NCBI RefSeq assembly: GCF_014218355.1
Contig: NZ_AP023368.1
Location: 5,085,501-5,149,500, forward strand
Source of the DNA: Anaerocolumna chitinilytica
GTDB lineage: Bacteria; Bacillota; Clostridia; Lachnospirales; Lachnospiraceae
Length of the DNA: 64,000 nucleotides
Direction: 5' to 3'
The notes beneath the pieces are model-generated. The model worked only from the letters and a program-made list of their open reading frames with translations. It was not told where the DNA came from and made no database searches. Both the position numbers and the translations under genes were made by a program. Positions 33,908 through 40,193 of this stretch are shown one piece after another (within the stretch, counting starts at the first letter, position 1; the number at the start of each line of letters is the position of its first letter).

Positions 33908-34347
33908 TTGGCTACCTCCGTATAGTAAGCCTTGGCCCATTTAAACACGGTGGCATCTGCTATATACTGCTCTTTTGTTCTCTGGCACTCTTCCCGACAT
34001 TTTTTCTCAACCGTATCTATGCAATCCTTCAGCTTTTTATCTTTGCTTCTAACAATTGTAGCGAAAGAATCCTCTGTACACAGTGTGCAAAGATAGTCTG
34101 TGATAGGTCTTACCGGCATTTGAGATTTGATGTTTTCTTTTTCAATGGTTAGCTTTCCGATGGCGGCACTCATAGTATCCGTCAGGAAGGGAATGTCTCC
34201 GGCAATATATGCCTTGGCATATTCTTCTTCAATTCCGTTTTCCTTTGCTAAAAGAATAATGTTTTCTGTATCTCCTTCTTCCAGCAGTCCTGCTGCTGCC
34301 TGGTTTAATTCTTCTACTGTGTCAAACTCTCCGAATGTATCAAACAT
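33904..34347 (-). CDS. pcfK: PcfK-family protein
   Basis: 147 residues, MFDTFGEFDTVEELNQAAAG ..., with the family's helical body and conserved IPFLTDTMSAAIGKLTIEKE and KSQMPVRPITDYLCTLCTED. AGGAGG lies 6 bases before the ATG. Paired with PcfJ in a 4-base overlap. Confidence 0.85.
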   Translation of the reverse strand: MFDTFGEFDTVEELNQAAAGLLEEGDTENIILLAKENGIEEEYAKAYIAGDIPFLTDTMSAAIGKLTIEKENIKSQMPVRPITDYLCTLCTEDSFATIVRSKDKKLKDCIDTVEKKCREECQRTKEQYIADATVFKWAKAYYTEVAK

Positions 34348-34663
34348 AATTTGCCTCCTGCTCCTCTATTTTAGGTACGATTTTTATTTTCTTAAGTTGC
34401 TCTTCGTTCGAATGATTTCTTACCCATAAGCATAAATTTCTAAATTCAAATTCTAAAGCGTAAGCAGTTTTTAAATACTCTTTATCTCCTTTTTCACAGG
34501 CCAGGTCAAGGATTCTATATCTTCTCTTTACAAGCCTTTTCCTGCGCTTTGCTCTCGAAAGACAGTCATTTGATACACCAAGATGTAAAGAAGCTGCTAC
34601 CTGTGTGACATTTTCCAGAATGTTTTTCTTCTCTATCGTGTCGTATATGGTTACCTTTGACAT
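34340..34663 (-). CDS. NUMOD1-like DNA-binding protein
   Basis: 107 residues. The first about 50 residues (IYDTIEKKNILENVTQVAAS, LHLGVSNDCLSRAKRRKR) resemble a NUMOD1-type helix-turn-helix found beside homing endonucleases. The remainder is a basic helix. Sits between the RNase H-like and PcfK genes. Function uncertain. Confidence 0.6.
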   Translation of the reverse strand: MSKVTIYDTIEKKNILENVTQVAASLHLGVSNDCLSRAKRRKRLVKRRYRILDLACEKGDKEYLKTAYALEFEFRNLCLWVRNHSNEEQLKKIKIVPKIEEQEANYV

Positions 34664-35109
34664 ATGTCCTCCTTATACTCAATGTTTACATGAGCTATTT
34701 GTGTTTTCATGTAACTTGTATAGGGTGTATCCCCTTCACAGATCACTTTGATTTTGTGCTTCTTATAATGCTCTAAGAACTCTTTCCAAAGGTCTGCATT
34801 TCCTACCGCTTTCCCTTTGTTGGTCCAGGTATCTAAATTCCAGGACTTGTACCACTCTTGATTGATGGTTTCCGTTACATGGGTGTTGTCTATGTAGAGA
34901 TTCACGAAGCAAGGCTTCTTTAGGTGTGAAAATGCATCAAGGCAAGCTATAAGAGCTGTGCGGTTCCTGGAGGTTTTTAATACTCCTTTGTAGAGCTGGA
35001 GGGTTGCTAGTCCCTTTGAGGTTTCGCTTTCTATTGTGACTGCATATTTCCCATTACCTTTAGAAAGGTGTCCGGTATGTTCAGCATTGATATAAATGTT
35101 TACTTCCAT
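34651..35109 (-). CDS. RNase HI-like protein, catalytic residues altered
   Basis: 152 residues with RNase HI topology: first strand VNIYINAEHTG, helix SRNRTALIACLDAF, strand NLYIDNTHVTETIN and the substrate-binding WYKSWNLDTWTNKGKAVGNA. The first Asp of the DEDD set is Asn or displaced and the helix Glu is absent; only the third Asp (YIDN) is clearly kept. Either catalysis is lost and it binds RNA-DNA hybrid, or the ligands have shifted. Translationally overlaps the HUH Rep gene. Confidence 0.7.
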   Translation of the reverse strand: MEVNIYINAEHTGHLSKGNGKYAVTIESETSKGLATLQLYKGVLKTSRNRTALIACLDAFSHLKKPCFVNLYIDNTHVTETINQEWYKSWNLDTWTNKGKAVGNADLWKEFLEHYKKHKIKVICEGDTPYTSYMKTQIAHVNIEYKEDICQR

Positions 35110-35912
35110 GTTCCCTCCTTCCAAGGCGGGCTGCTTCTACTATTGATTTCTTCTATTCTGTATTCAGTGTAGTGATAGTAACTCATTCCGGTGTATGGAT
35201 TTACACCGTAGTGGATAGAGTCTTTATCTATGTAATATCCTGGGGTTGGTTTTGGACCATTCTCTATTAAGTCCCTTACGGTCCATCTTCTGTATTCTGT
35301 TCGTTCCGGTTCCGGTCGAATTAAATTTCTGGAAGTGGAGTAACTTACTAACTCTTTTCTTTCTTCTTCTGGGAAGAAGCTTAGCTGTCCTTCCATTTCT
35401 TCATCCGGTAGCTTCACTATGTAGTTGGCTAGTTTCTTGTAACCACCATGTTCGTATATACTCTCGTGATTCACACTTCCTTGCTGCCAACATTGCTGTA
35501 TAATCAAGTCTGTCTGAGCGTTCTTTAGTCGGTTAACAAGAATGTGTATATGGATTCCTCCTTGCTCCCCTATTTCCATACGCTTTATGAATTTAAGTGG
35601 TTCTCCACGTTTTTTATATTCCTTCCTTAAGGCTATAAGGAAATCTTTTAAATGTTCTCTTACCCCTTCTAAAGGAATCCTAGTTCCTTTTGGATATTTC
35701 AGAGTGTTCCAAAGATCGTCTGGTATGAAATTAGCTTTTATGAGACGTCTCATTTTCTTTTCTCTGTTACTTTGATTCTGTCTCTTAATTTGTTCTGGGG
35801 TTGCCTTTTTCCTTTTACCTCTTTTTTCCCCTTTAGCTCCATACTTACCAGCGTACTTGTATTCATACTCCTTAGAGTTTGTAAACTCCCATACGTCTTT
35901 CCAGTATGCCAT
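35100..35912 (-). CDS. HUH rolling-circle replication initiator
   Basis: 270 residues. Core HUH motif GGIHIHILVNR near residue 120 and the Tyr motif GYKKLANYIVK near 168, as in rolling-circle Rep nucleases (Gokushovirus VP4-like and clostridial prophage Reps). The N-terminus is strongly basic (KGEKRGKRKKATPEQIKRQN). It would nick one strand at the phage origin and form a 5'-phosphotyrosine. GGAG lies 7 bases before the ATG. An antisense RNA gene overlaps its leader. Confidence 0.85.
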   Translation of the reverse strand: MAYWKDVWEFTNSKEYEYKYAGKYGAKGEKRGKRKKATPEQIKRQNQSNREKKMRRLIKANFIPDDLWNTLKYPKGTRIPLEGVREHLKDFLIALRKEYKKRGEPLKFIKRMEIGEQGGIHIHILVNRLKNAQTDLIIQQCWQQGSVNHESIYEHGGYKKLANYIVKLPDEEMEGQLSFFPEEERKELVSYSTSRNLIRPEPERTEYRRWTVRDLIENGPKPTPGYYIDKDSIHYGVNPYTGMSYYHYTEYRIEEINSRSSPPWKEGTWK

Positions 35913-35980
35913 TTGCTTCTCCTGTGTCTAACTTTAATATACTTAGATTGTTACGAAAGTTATTTAAAACCTCCAAGTTT

Positions 35981-36009
35981 TTGACAAAGTCCTGCAAATG
36001 TGCTATACT
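35981..36009 (+). promoter_or_regulatory. Strong promoter antisense to the rep leader
   Basis: Perfect TTGACA (35981-35986), a 17-base spacer and TATACT (36004-36009), reading away from rep. No plus-strand protein gene follows. Confidence 0.8.
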
Positions 36010-36015
36010 TTAATT

Positions 36016-36079
36016 ACATTATTTAAAGAAGCATTTTACAGGTCACCGGTTTAGTTCGCTGCTAAACCGGTGATTTTTT
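36016..36079 (+). ncRNA. Candidate antisense (countertranscribed) RNA of about 64 nt
   Basis: Bounded by the 35981 promoter and a strong terminator ending at 36079. It contains no ORF and lies wholly opposite the mRNA leader of the HUH rep gene, between rep and the preceding early gene. This is the arrangement of copy-control RNAs in rolling-circle plasmids. Confidence 0.6.
36043..36079 (+). terminator. Rightward intrinsic terminator
   Basis: A 12-bp perfect stem TCACCGGTTTAG with its complement, a 7-base loop and six T. The U-tract is only on the plus strand, so it terminates the antisense RNA, not the phage operon. Confidence 0.85.
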
Positions 36080-36289
36080 GTCTTTCCATTTGCTTTCATA
36101 CCACAATTCGTTATGTAAATCTCTGTAAATAATAAACATTCGTTCACCTTGTGGGAAGGTTCTGGAGTATACCCCAATATTTCTAAGTCCTTCTGGCTTG
36201 TCCCTCTCTGTAAAGCTTTGGGCTTCGGCCCATTCTGCCGGGATATCACTTATAGAGATTTGTTGAACTTGTCCAGGCATTGTTTGCAT
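36062..36289 (-). CDS. Small early phage protein, unknown
   Basis: 75 residues, MQTMPGQVQQISISDIPAEW... RTFPQGERMFIIYRDLHNEL ... KWKDKKSPV. GAGGG lies 6 bases before the ATG and the start overlaps the AbrB-like gene. The stop lies in the 12-bp hairpin. No known family. Confidence 0.6.
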   Translation of the reverse strand: MQTMPGQVQQISISDIPAEWAEAQSFTERDKPEGLRNIGVYSRTFPQGERMFIIYRDLHNELWYESKWKDKKSPV

Positions 36290-36501
36290 ATATGACCCTC
36301 TCCTACGGTTACGACTTCATCAATTGAGCCGCAATGAGCACACGCTTTTTCGGGTTTGTAAGCCCTTAAGCAGATTGTGTCCCCTTCTGTGTACATTTCT
36401 AAGGGTTCTCTTTCTTTTAAACCTAATGTCCTTCTGGTTTCGATTGGAAGTGTAATTCTTCCTAAACTGTCTAACTTTCTTACTATTCCTGTGTTTTTCA
36501 T
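36250..36501 (-). CDS. AbrB/SpoVT-family regulator with zinc ribbon
   Basis: 83 residues. N-terminal SpoVT-AbrB swapped-hairpin domain (GIVRKLDSLGRITLPIETRR TLGL) followed by a Cys4 ribbon (CAHC...CKQC). Such fusions are common in Clostridia and clostridial phages; AbrB proteins bind DNA as dimers or tetramers. May regulate the early operon or host transition-state genes. The start overlaps the upstream stop (ATGA). Confidence 0.85.
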   Translation of the reverse strand: MKNTGIVRKLDSLGRITLPIETRRTLGLKEREPLEMYTEGDTICLRAYKPEKACAHCGSIDEVVTVGEGHICKQCLDKFNKSL

Positions 36502-36743
36502 ACATTGGTTCCTTTCTCTATTTGCATTAATTCCTCATGCATAGTGTCCATTTCTTCTTTAGTTATTGCTCCGGTTTCCATTGCTCCCCAGAGATAATTA
36601 GAAATGGCTTCGTTTCTATCACCTTGCTTTACAAGGCTGTCAATAAAGTCTTCTCTTTTCTTTACTTTGATAGAGGCTTCTTCCAAGTCTCTAATGTAAG
36701 AAGATAATAGGTCTTTCCCCTTTGCAAATTCTTTCAATGTCAT
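36498..36743 (-). CDS. Small helical early protein, unknown
   Basis: 81 residues, all-helical and charged (MTLKEFAKGKDLLSSYIRDL... HEELMQIEKGTNV). AAGGAGG lies 10 bases before the ATG. First gene after the plus-strand moron. No family recognised. Confidence 0.65.
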   Translation of the reverse strand: MTLKEFAKGKDLLSSYIRDLEEASIKVKKREDFIDSLVKQGDRNEAISNYLWGAMETGAITKEEMDTMHEELMQIEKGTNV

Positions 36744-36817
36744 TTTAGCTTATCCTCCTTATGTAATATTTTGTTATATTGTGGTACAATTAATAAAAAC
36801 GTATGCGAGGTATAATT

Positions 36818-37237
36818 ATGATTGATTGGAATGCTACAGCTGCATGGATTGCTTTAGTTGTTACACTGGTTATTTCTCTTTTAGTTCCATTAGTTACCGC
36901 TATTATTAATAACAAGCACCAATTAGAAGTTAAAAAAATCGATATGTTGCAATCTGCTTATAATGATTACAATTTAAAAATGAGAACTGTGTTTGAAGAT
37001 TATATAAATTGGACTTCTAAAGAATTAACCTATCGTAGCGATCTAGTTCAAACTGCATCTTATTTAAAAAGTTATCATGAGCTTTATTTTTATGTTCCTA
37101 AAGAACTATGGGACAAATTAGAATATATGAATCATGTTATTTACACTGACAATGTACATGCCAAAGATGAATTTTTATTACTAGTTAGAGAATTAGCCGA
37201 TATATTAGAAAAGCAAGAGAAATCAAGTCCACAATAA
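36818..37237 (+). CDS. Membrane-anchored moron protein, unknown
   Basis: 139 residues: one N-terminal transmembrane helix (WIALVVTLVISLLVPLVTAI) then a cytoplasmic helical domain (KKIDMLQSAYNDYNLKMRTV...). GAGG lies 6 bases before the ATG. It runs opposite to the early operon and overlaps the small membrane ORF at 37185 tail to tail. Similar membrane-anchored proteins in prophages are often lysogeny-expressed; superinfection or defence roles are possible but unproven. Confidence 0.7.
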   Translation: MIDWNATAAWIALVVTLVISLLVPLVTAIINNKHQLEVKKIDMLQSAYNDYNLKMRTVFEDYINWTSKELTYRSDLVQTASYLKSYHELYFYVPKELWDKLEYMNHVIYTDNVHAKDEFLLLVRELADILEKQEKSSPQ

Positions 37238-37343
37238 TAATATATATCAGCCAAAACTTGAATCTAATCTGGTACTTTTTGTGTATTATAATGCTTAGTG
37301 CGGAAAGTACCAGAATTACGAGAAACCATCCAATGTCTGTCAA
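37185..37343 (-). CDS. Small two-helix membrane peptide, unknown
   Basis: 52 residues from TTG, 9 bases after AAAGGAGG: MTDIGWFLVILVLSALSIII, a basic turn HKKYQIRFKF, then a second helix. The 3' end overlaps the convergent moron gene by 53 bases. Early-operon position second to fourth gene behind PL. Possibly toxin-like or a membrane regulator; no family recognised. Confidence 0.55.
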   Translation of the reverse strand: MTDIGWFLVILVLSALSIIIHKKYQIRFKFWLIYIIIVDLISLAFLIYRLIL

Positions 37344-37391
37344 ACCTCTTATCCTCCTTTCTATTTAATGGGTTATACTGCTTGTCCTCAT

Positions 37392-37411
37392 ATACCGCTA
37401 TTAAGCGGTAT
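37392..37411 (-). repeat. Stop-codon hairpin
   Basis: ATACCGCT and AGCGGTAT (8-bp perfect stem) enclose the TAA stop of the 37401 gene. No U-tract in the gene's direction. Confidence 0.55.
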
Positions 37412-37574
37412 CTTTCTTTAATTCATTAACCGGAACATATCCAATAGCCCTTAACATCCTGTCATTCATTTTTATTCCGATTTGTTCTTTTTCTTCTGGC
37501 GTGAAAGAATCCCATGACTTATATTCTCCGCTCTCAGTTTTAAAATGTCCGCGCACTATTAATTCTTTCGCCAT
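37401..37574 (-). CDS. Small early phage protein
   Basis: 57 residues: MAKELIVRGHFKTESGEYKS W..., with a DSFTPEEKEQIGIKMNDRML helix and a C-terminal VPVNELKKDTA. AAGGAGAGG lies 7 bases before the ATG. Proteins of this kind are regularly the second gene of leftward operons in clostridial phages. Function unknown. Confidence 0.7.
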   Translation of the reverse strand: MAKELIVRGHFKTESGEYKSWDSFTPEEKEQIGIKMNDRMLRAIGYVPVNELKKDTA

Positions 37575-37628
37575 ATCTGCCTCTCCTTTCTTAATTATTT
37601 TATGTGCTATCGTTTGTACTACTTTCCT

Positions 37629-37658
37629 AATCCGCCTAACCTATTGGCTAGGCGGATT
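37629..37658 (-). repeat. Stop-codon hairpin
   Basis: AATCCGCCTA and TAGGCGGATT (10-bp perfect stem) overlap the TAG stop of the 37648 gene; no U-tract in the gene's direction. Confidence 0.55.
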
Positions 37659-37794
37659 GTCTTTCTCTTTCTTGTTGCTCTGCCTTAATTTCCATTCCCT
37701 CTCCAATTCCGAGCAGTCTGGCTTTTTGTATTTCATTTAGATTCGGAATAACTCTCTGGAACGTTTCGAGTATTTTCTTTTCTGTTTCGCTCAT
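37648..37794 (-). CDS. First gene of the leftward early operon, small helical protein
   Basis: 48 residues, MSETEKKILETFQRVIPNLN... GIGEGMEIKAEQQERERQSA. AAAGGAGC precedes the ATG by 7 bases. It lies directly behind the PL promoter/operator, the position of Cro-like or antirepressor genes, but has no HTH; it resembles the small helical proteins often found there in clostridial phages. Confidence 0.75.
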   Translation of the reverse strand: MSETEKKILETFQRVIPNLNEIQKARLLGIGEGMEIKAEQQERERQSA

Positions 37795-37834
37795 AATATT
37801 GCTCCTTTCGTTGAATTAACACTGCTATGTGGTT

Positions 37835-37863
37835 ATAATACACCACGATGTGGTGATTGTCAA
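37835..37863 (-). promoter_or_regulatory. Leftward early promoter PL with operator
   Basis: Minus-strand TTGACA (37863-37858), a 17-base spacer and TATTAT (37840-37835). The spacer is occupied by CACCACGATGTGGTG (37841-37855), a perfect 6-3-6 inverted repeat, the likely operator of the adjacent repressor. Related CTATGTGG half-sites lie at 37825 and 37888. Confidence 0.85.
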
Positions 37864-37883
37864 TAACTTTTTAAATCTGTTTA

Positions 37884-37912
37884 TTGACTATGTGGGATTT
37901 TTGTTGTAAAAT
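37884..37912 (+). promoter_or_regulatory. Repressor promoter
   Basis: TTGACT (37884-37889), a 17-base spacer and TAAAAT (37907-37912). A CTATGTGGG half-site overlaps the -35, consistent with autoregulation. Confidence 0.8.
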
Positions 37913-37940
37913 ATGTTCAGAAATTTAATGGAGGTAACAC

Positions 37941-38318
37941 ATGAAAAATAGAATTAAGGAAATAAGAAAAACCGTAGGGCTTAATCAGATTGAATTTGGT
38001 GCAAAAATAGGTGTTAAGGGTAATACAATAGGTAATTATGAAGTAGGATTAAGAAATCCTTCAGATGCAGTTATATTTTCAATATGCCGAGAATTTAACG
38101 TTAACGAAGAATGGCTTCGTACTGGAAATGGCGAAATGTTTATACATATGGATAGAGAAGACGAATTATCCGCTTGGGCAGGTTCTATATTAAACCCCAA
38201 TAACGATAATGAATTCATGAAGAAGTTCGTACATATGCTTAGCAAGCTAAAAGAAGATGATTGGAAAGTGTTAGAAAAAATGGCTTTGTTAATGTCAGAA
38301 GAAAATAAAGAAGGCTAG
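37941..38318 (+). CDS. CI-type phage repressor (XRE family)
   Basis: 125 residues. N-terminal HTH_3: MKNRIKEIRKTVGLNQIEFG AKIGVKGNTIGNYEVGLRNP, then LNVNEEWLRTGNGEMF-type linker and a C-terminal dimerisation helix (FMKKFVHMLSKLKEDDWKVL). It lacks the S24 autocleavage domain, so induction must work through an antirepressor or other signal. Divergent from PL, which carries the operator. GGAGG lies 7 bases before the ATG. Confidence 0.88.
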   Translation: MKNRIKEIRKTVGLNQIEFGAKIGVKGNTIGNYEVGLRNPSDAVIFSICREFNVNEEWLRTGNGEMFIHMDREDELSAWAGSILNPNNDNEFMKKFVHMLSKLKEDDWKVLEKMALLMSEENKEG

Positions 38319-38327
38319 ACACAAGGC

Positions 38328-38432
38328 CTAGCCAGATATTGATTGAATAAACATATAGATTCTTCTTAAAACTCTTTCATTTGTTATTTTTTCAATCAAA
38401 TCAATTATAAGTTTATGATAATCTTTCTCCAC
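38328..38432 (-). CDS. 34-residue peptide from a LexA-like promoter
   Basis: A GTG start 8 bases after GGAGG encodes MEKDYHKLIIDLIEKITNER VLRRIYMFIQSISG, an amphipathic helix-turn-helix-sized peptide. It runs antisense between repressor and integrase from the promoter at 38476-38504. Its position and probable SOS control make it a candidate antirepressor or excision factor. No database family is claimed. Confidence 0.6.
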   Translation of the reverse strand: MEKDYHKLIIDLIEKITNERVLRRIYMFIQSISG

Positions 38433-38475
38433 ACGTAAGTCCTCCACATTATGTATTTATCTAGTAGTTGATTAC

Positions 38476-38504
38476 ATTATAGAACATTTGTTTGTTGTTT
38501 TCAA
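38476..38504 (-). promoter_or_regulatory. Leftward promoter with LexA-like operator
   Basis: Minus-strand TTGAAA (38504-38499), a 17-base spacer and TATAAT (38481-38476). AGAACATTTGTTTG (38481-38494, plus) covers the spacer and -10. It differs at one position from GAACACTTGTTTG in the 28213 promoter. Confidence 0.7.
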
Positions 38505-38522
38505 TACTATTATTAACAATAC

Positions 38523-38537
38523 TTACGTATTACGTAA
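38523..38537. promoter_or_regulatory. 15-bp palindrome upstream of the integrase
   Basis: TTACGTA-T-TACGTAA, symmetric about its centre base, between the two divergent promoters; a likely regulator-binding site. Confidence 0.5.
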
Positions 38538-38574
38538 CTTTAAATCACAAAACCGGCTCTGGTTTTACAATTAG

Positions 38575-38604
38575 GGTATTTTTATACACAAAATCCCATA
38601 TTAT
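38575..38604 (+). promoter_or_regulatory. Possible sporulation sigma-E-like promoter of the integrase
   Basis: GGTATTTT (38575-38582), a 14-base spacer and CATATTAT (38597-38604). This resembles the Bacillus sigma-E consensus (ATA-rich -35, CATA-based -10). The start of transcription would fall almost on the AAGGAG ribosome site, which counts against it. Confidence 0.3.
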
Positions 38605-38623
38605 TTTATAAGGAGTTGATATC

Positions 38624-40069
38624 ATGCAAACCGCAGCACTCTATATAAGAGTTAGTACCGATAAGCAGGAGGAGCTTTCTCCCGATGCTCAAAAAAGATT
38701 ATTACTGGAATATGCAGAAAAGAATAATATGATTACTTCTGAAGAATTTATATATATAGAAGGTGGTATATCAGGTAAAAAAGCTGACAAGCGTCCAAAA
38801 TTTCAACATATGATAGGTCTTGCTAAATCCAAAGATCACCCATTTGATGTTATACTTGTATGGAAATACTCCAGATTCGCCAGGAATCAAGAAGAAAGTG
38901 TTTTATATAAATCTTTGTTAAAGAGAAACGGCATTGATGTGATAAGCATTACTGAACCTTTAATTGAAGGTCCATTCGGAACTCTTATTGAACGTATAAT
39001 CGAATGGATGGATGAATATTATTCGATTCGTCTTTCTGGCGAAGTTATAAGAGGCATGTCCGAAAAAGCCTTAAGAGGTGGTTATCAATCTGCTTGTCCT
39101 CTTGGTTATAATTCGACTTCTACCGGTCAACCTCCTGTTATTAATCCCGTTGAAGCTGATATTGTACGTAAGATTTATAATCAATATGTTTACGAAGGTA
39201 TGTCTATGTTTCAGATTGCAATACAATTAAATGCTTTAGGTATTAAAACTAGACAAGGTAGTAAATTTCAGCGTCGAACCATTCAATACATACTAGATAA
39301 TCCTTTTTATCATGGTTTTGTTAGGTGGAATAGACAGAATCATTCTAGTAACAGCATCAAATCAGAGGATGAATGGATTATTACTAAGGGTACTCATGAA
39401 TCTTTGATTTCTGATGAATTATTTTCTTTAGCTCAAGATCGTATGAAAACTGAATACGCTCCTAGAAAAGCAAGACCTGTAACAGAGTATAAGCACTGGC
39501 TATCAGGTATAATGCGTTGTGCTTATTGTGGTAAGGCATTAGTTGCTTCTTCATCTCGTAACCCTGAAATATTTAATTTTCAATGCAGTAGTTATTCTAA
39601 GGGGTTGTGTAAGTCAAACTGTGTTACTAGCAAAAAGATTGTTCCTGGTGTGATTGGGTATTTTGAAAAGGTTCTTGCCTCTGGCCATGTCGAATACTCC
39701 GTTAAAAGCAATAACAACGATATCGACTTATCTCTTTTAAAACAACAACTTTCTAAGCTGGATTCGAAAGAAGAGAGAATCAGAACGGCATATATTAATG
39801 GTATAGATACTATAGAAGAGTATAAAAAGAGCAAAGAGCTCATATCTATAGAGCGTGAATCAATTCAGAATCAATTAGATGAATTACAACAAGTTTCTCT
39901 GCAAGATCATAAGCCCGAAATGCTAAGCCGCATTCAAGAAGTTTATAACATCATTACAGATGACTCCATCGATATGCTGACAAAGAATAAAGCTATGAAG
40001 TCTGTTGTTGAGTATATAACTTACAATAAAGATGAATCTGCTATAGATATATACTTTTATTTTTTTTGA
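38624..40069 (+). CDS. Large serine integrase
   Basis: 481 residues. The N-terminal resolvase domain has the nucleophile Ser11 in YIRVSTDKQEE and Arg residues in VWKYSRFARNQEE. A recombinase domain (GYQSACPLGYNS...), a zinc ribbon with CAYC near residue 297 and C-x10-ish-C downstream, and a coiled coil (SKLDSKEERIRTAYINGIDT) follow. It integrates and, with a directionality factor, excises the prophage. The gene ends 8 bases from the attR arm. AAGGAG lies 7 bases before the ATG. Confidence 0.94.
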   Translation: MQTAALYIRVSTDKQEELSPDAQKRLLLEYAEKNNMITSEEFIYIEGGISGKKADKRPKFQHMIGLAKSKDHPFDVILVWKYSRFARNQEESVLYKSLLKRNGIDVISITEPLIEGPFGTLIERIIEWMDEYYSIRLSGEVIRGMSEKALRGGYQSACPLGYNSTSTGQPPVINPVEADIVRKIYNQYVYEGMSMFQIAIQLNALGIKTRQGSKFQRRTIQYILDNPFYHGFVRWNRQNHSSNSIKSEDEWIITKGTHESLISDELFSLAQDRMKTEYAPRKARPVTEYKHWLSGIMRCAYCGKALVASSSRNPEIFNFQCSSYSKGLCKSNCVTSKKIVPGVIGYFEKVLASGHVEYSVKSNNNDIDLSLLKQQLSKLDSKEERIRTAYINGIDTIEEYKKSKELISIERESIQNQLDELQQVSLQDHKPEMLSRIQEVYNIITDDSIDMLTKNKAMKSVVEYITYNKDESAIDIYFYFF

Positions 40070-40076
40070 TTCAATT

Positions 40077-40111
40077 ATCATATTCTATTACAATTCAGTC
40101 CGCCAAATTGC
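40077..40111. other. attR: attR of the prophage
   Basis: Phage arm ATCATATTCTATT (40077-40089), 10 bases, then core CCGCCAAA (40100-40107) leading into the cotJC 5' end. Matches attL in the core and as the inverted arm. Confidence 0.9.
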
Positions 40112-40191
40112 GTAATAATAAATTTTGCGGTTGCAGCATTAGGGGTTTTAATATTTACAGGATGTTGAAGTCTCTTTTCATAGGTCCACAT
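40078..40191 (-). pseudogene. cotJC: cotJC 5' fragment, cut by the prophage
   Basis: Encodes MWTYEKRLQHPVNIKTPNAA... IITQFGG (31 CotJC residues) and then six phage-encoded residues (LNCNRI) before a TGA inside the attR arm. The ATG has GGAAGGAGCG upstream within the cotJB end, with a 2-base gap, showing normal operon coupling. The rest of the gene is 35.5 kb away at 4075-4587. Confidence 0.93.
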
Positions 40192-40193
40192 AA

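Larger units (their letters stand above)
4581..40100. mobile_element. Intact-looking PBSX-like myoprophage inserted in cotJC
   Basis: About 35.5 kb with attL and attR at the two halves of cotJC. All expected modules are present: lysis, contractile tail, HK97 head, terminase, late regulator, replication, repressor and serine integrase. No structural gene is visibly broken. Late and early genes run on the minus strand. Repressor, integrase and a few cargo genes run on the plus strand. The exact crossover is inferred from the symmetry of attP around GG. Confidence 0.95.

Noticed and set aside
36043-36249. 68-codon ORF in another frame of the 36062 gene
   Set aside because: It overlaps the real small gene almost fully and lacks a ribosome site.
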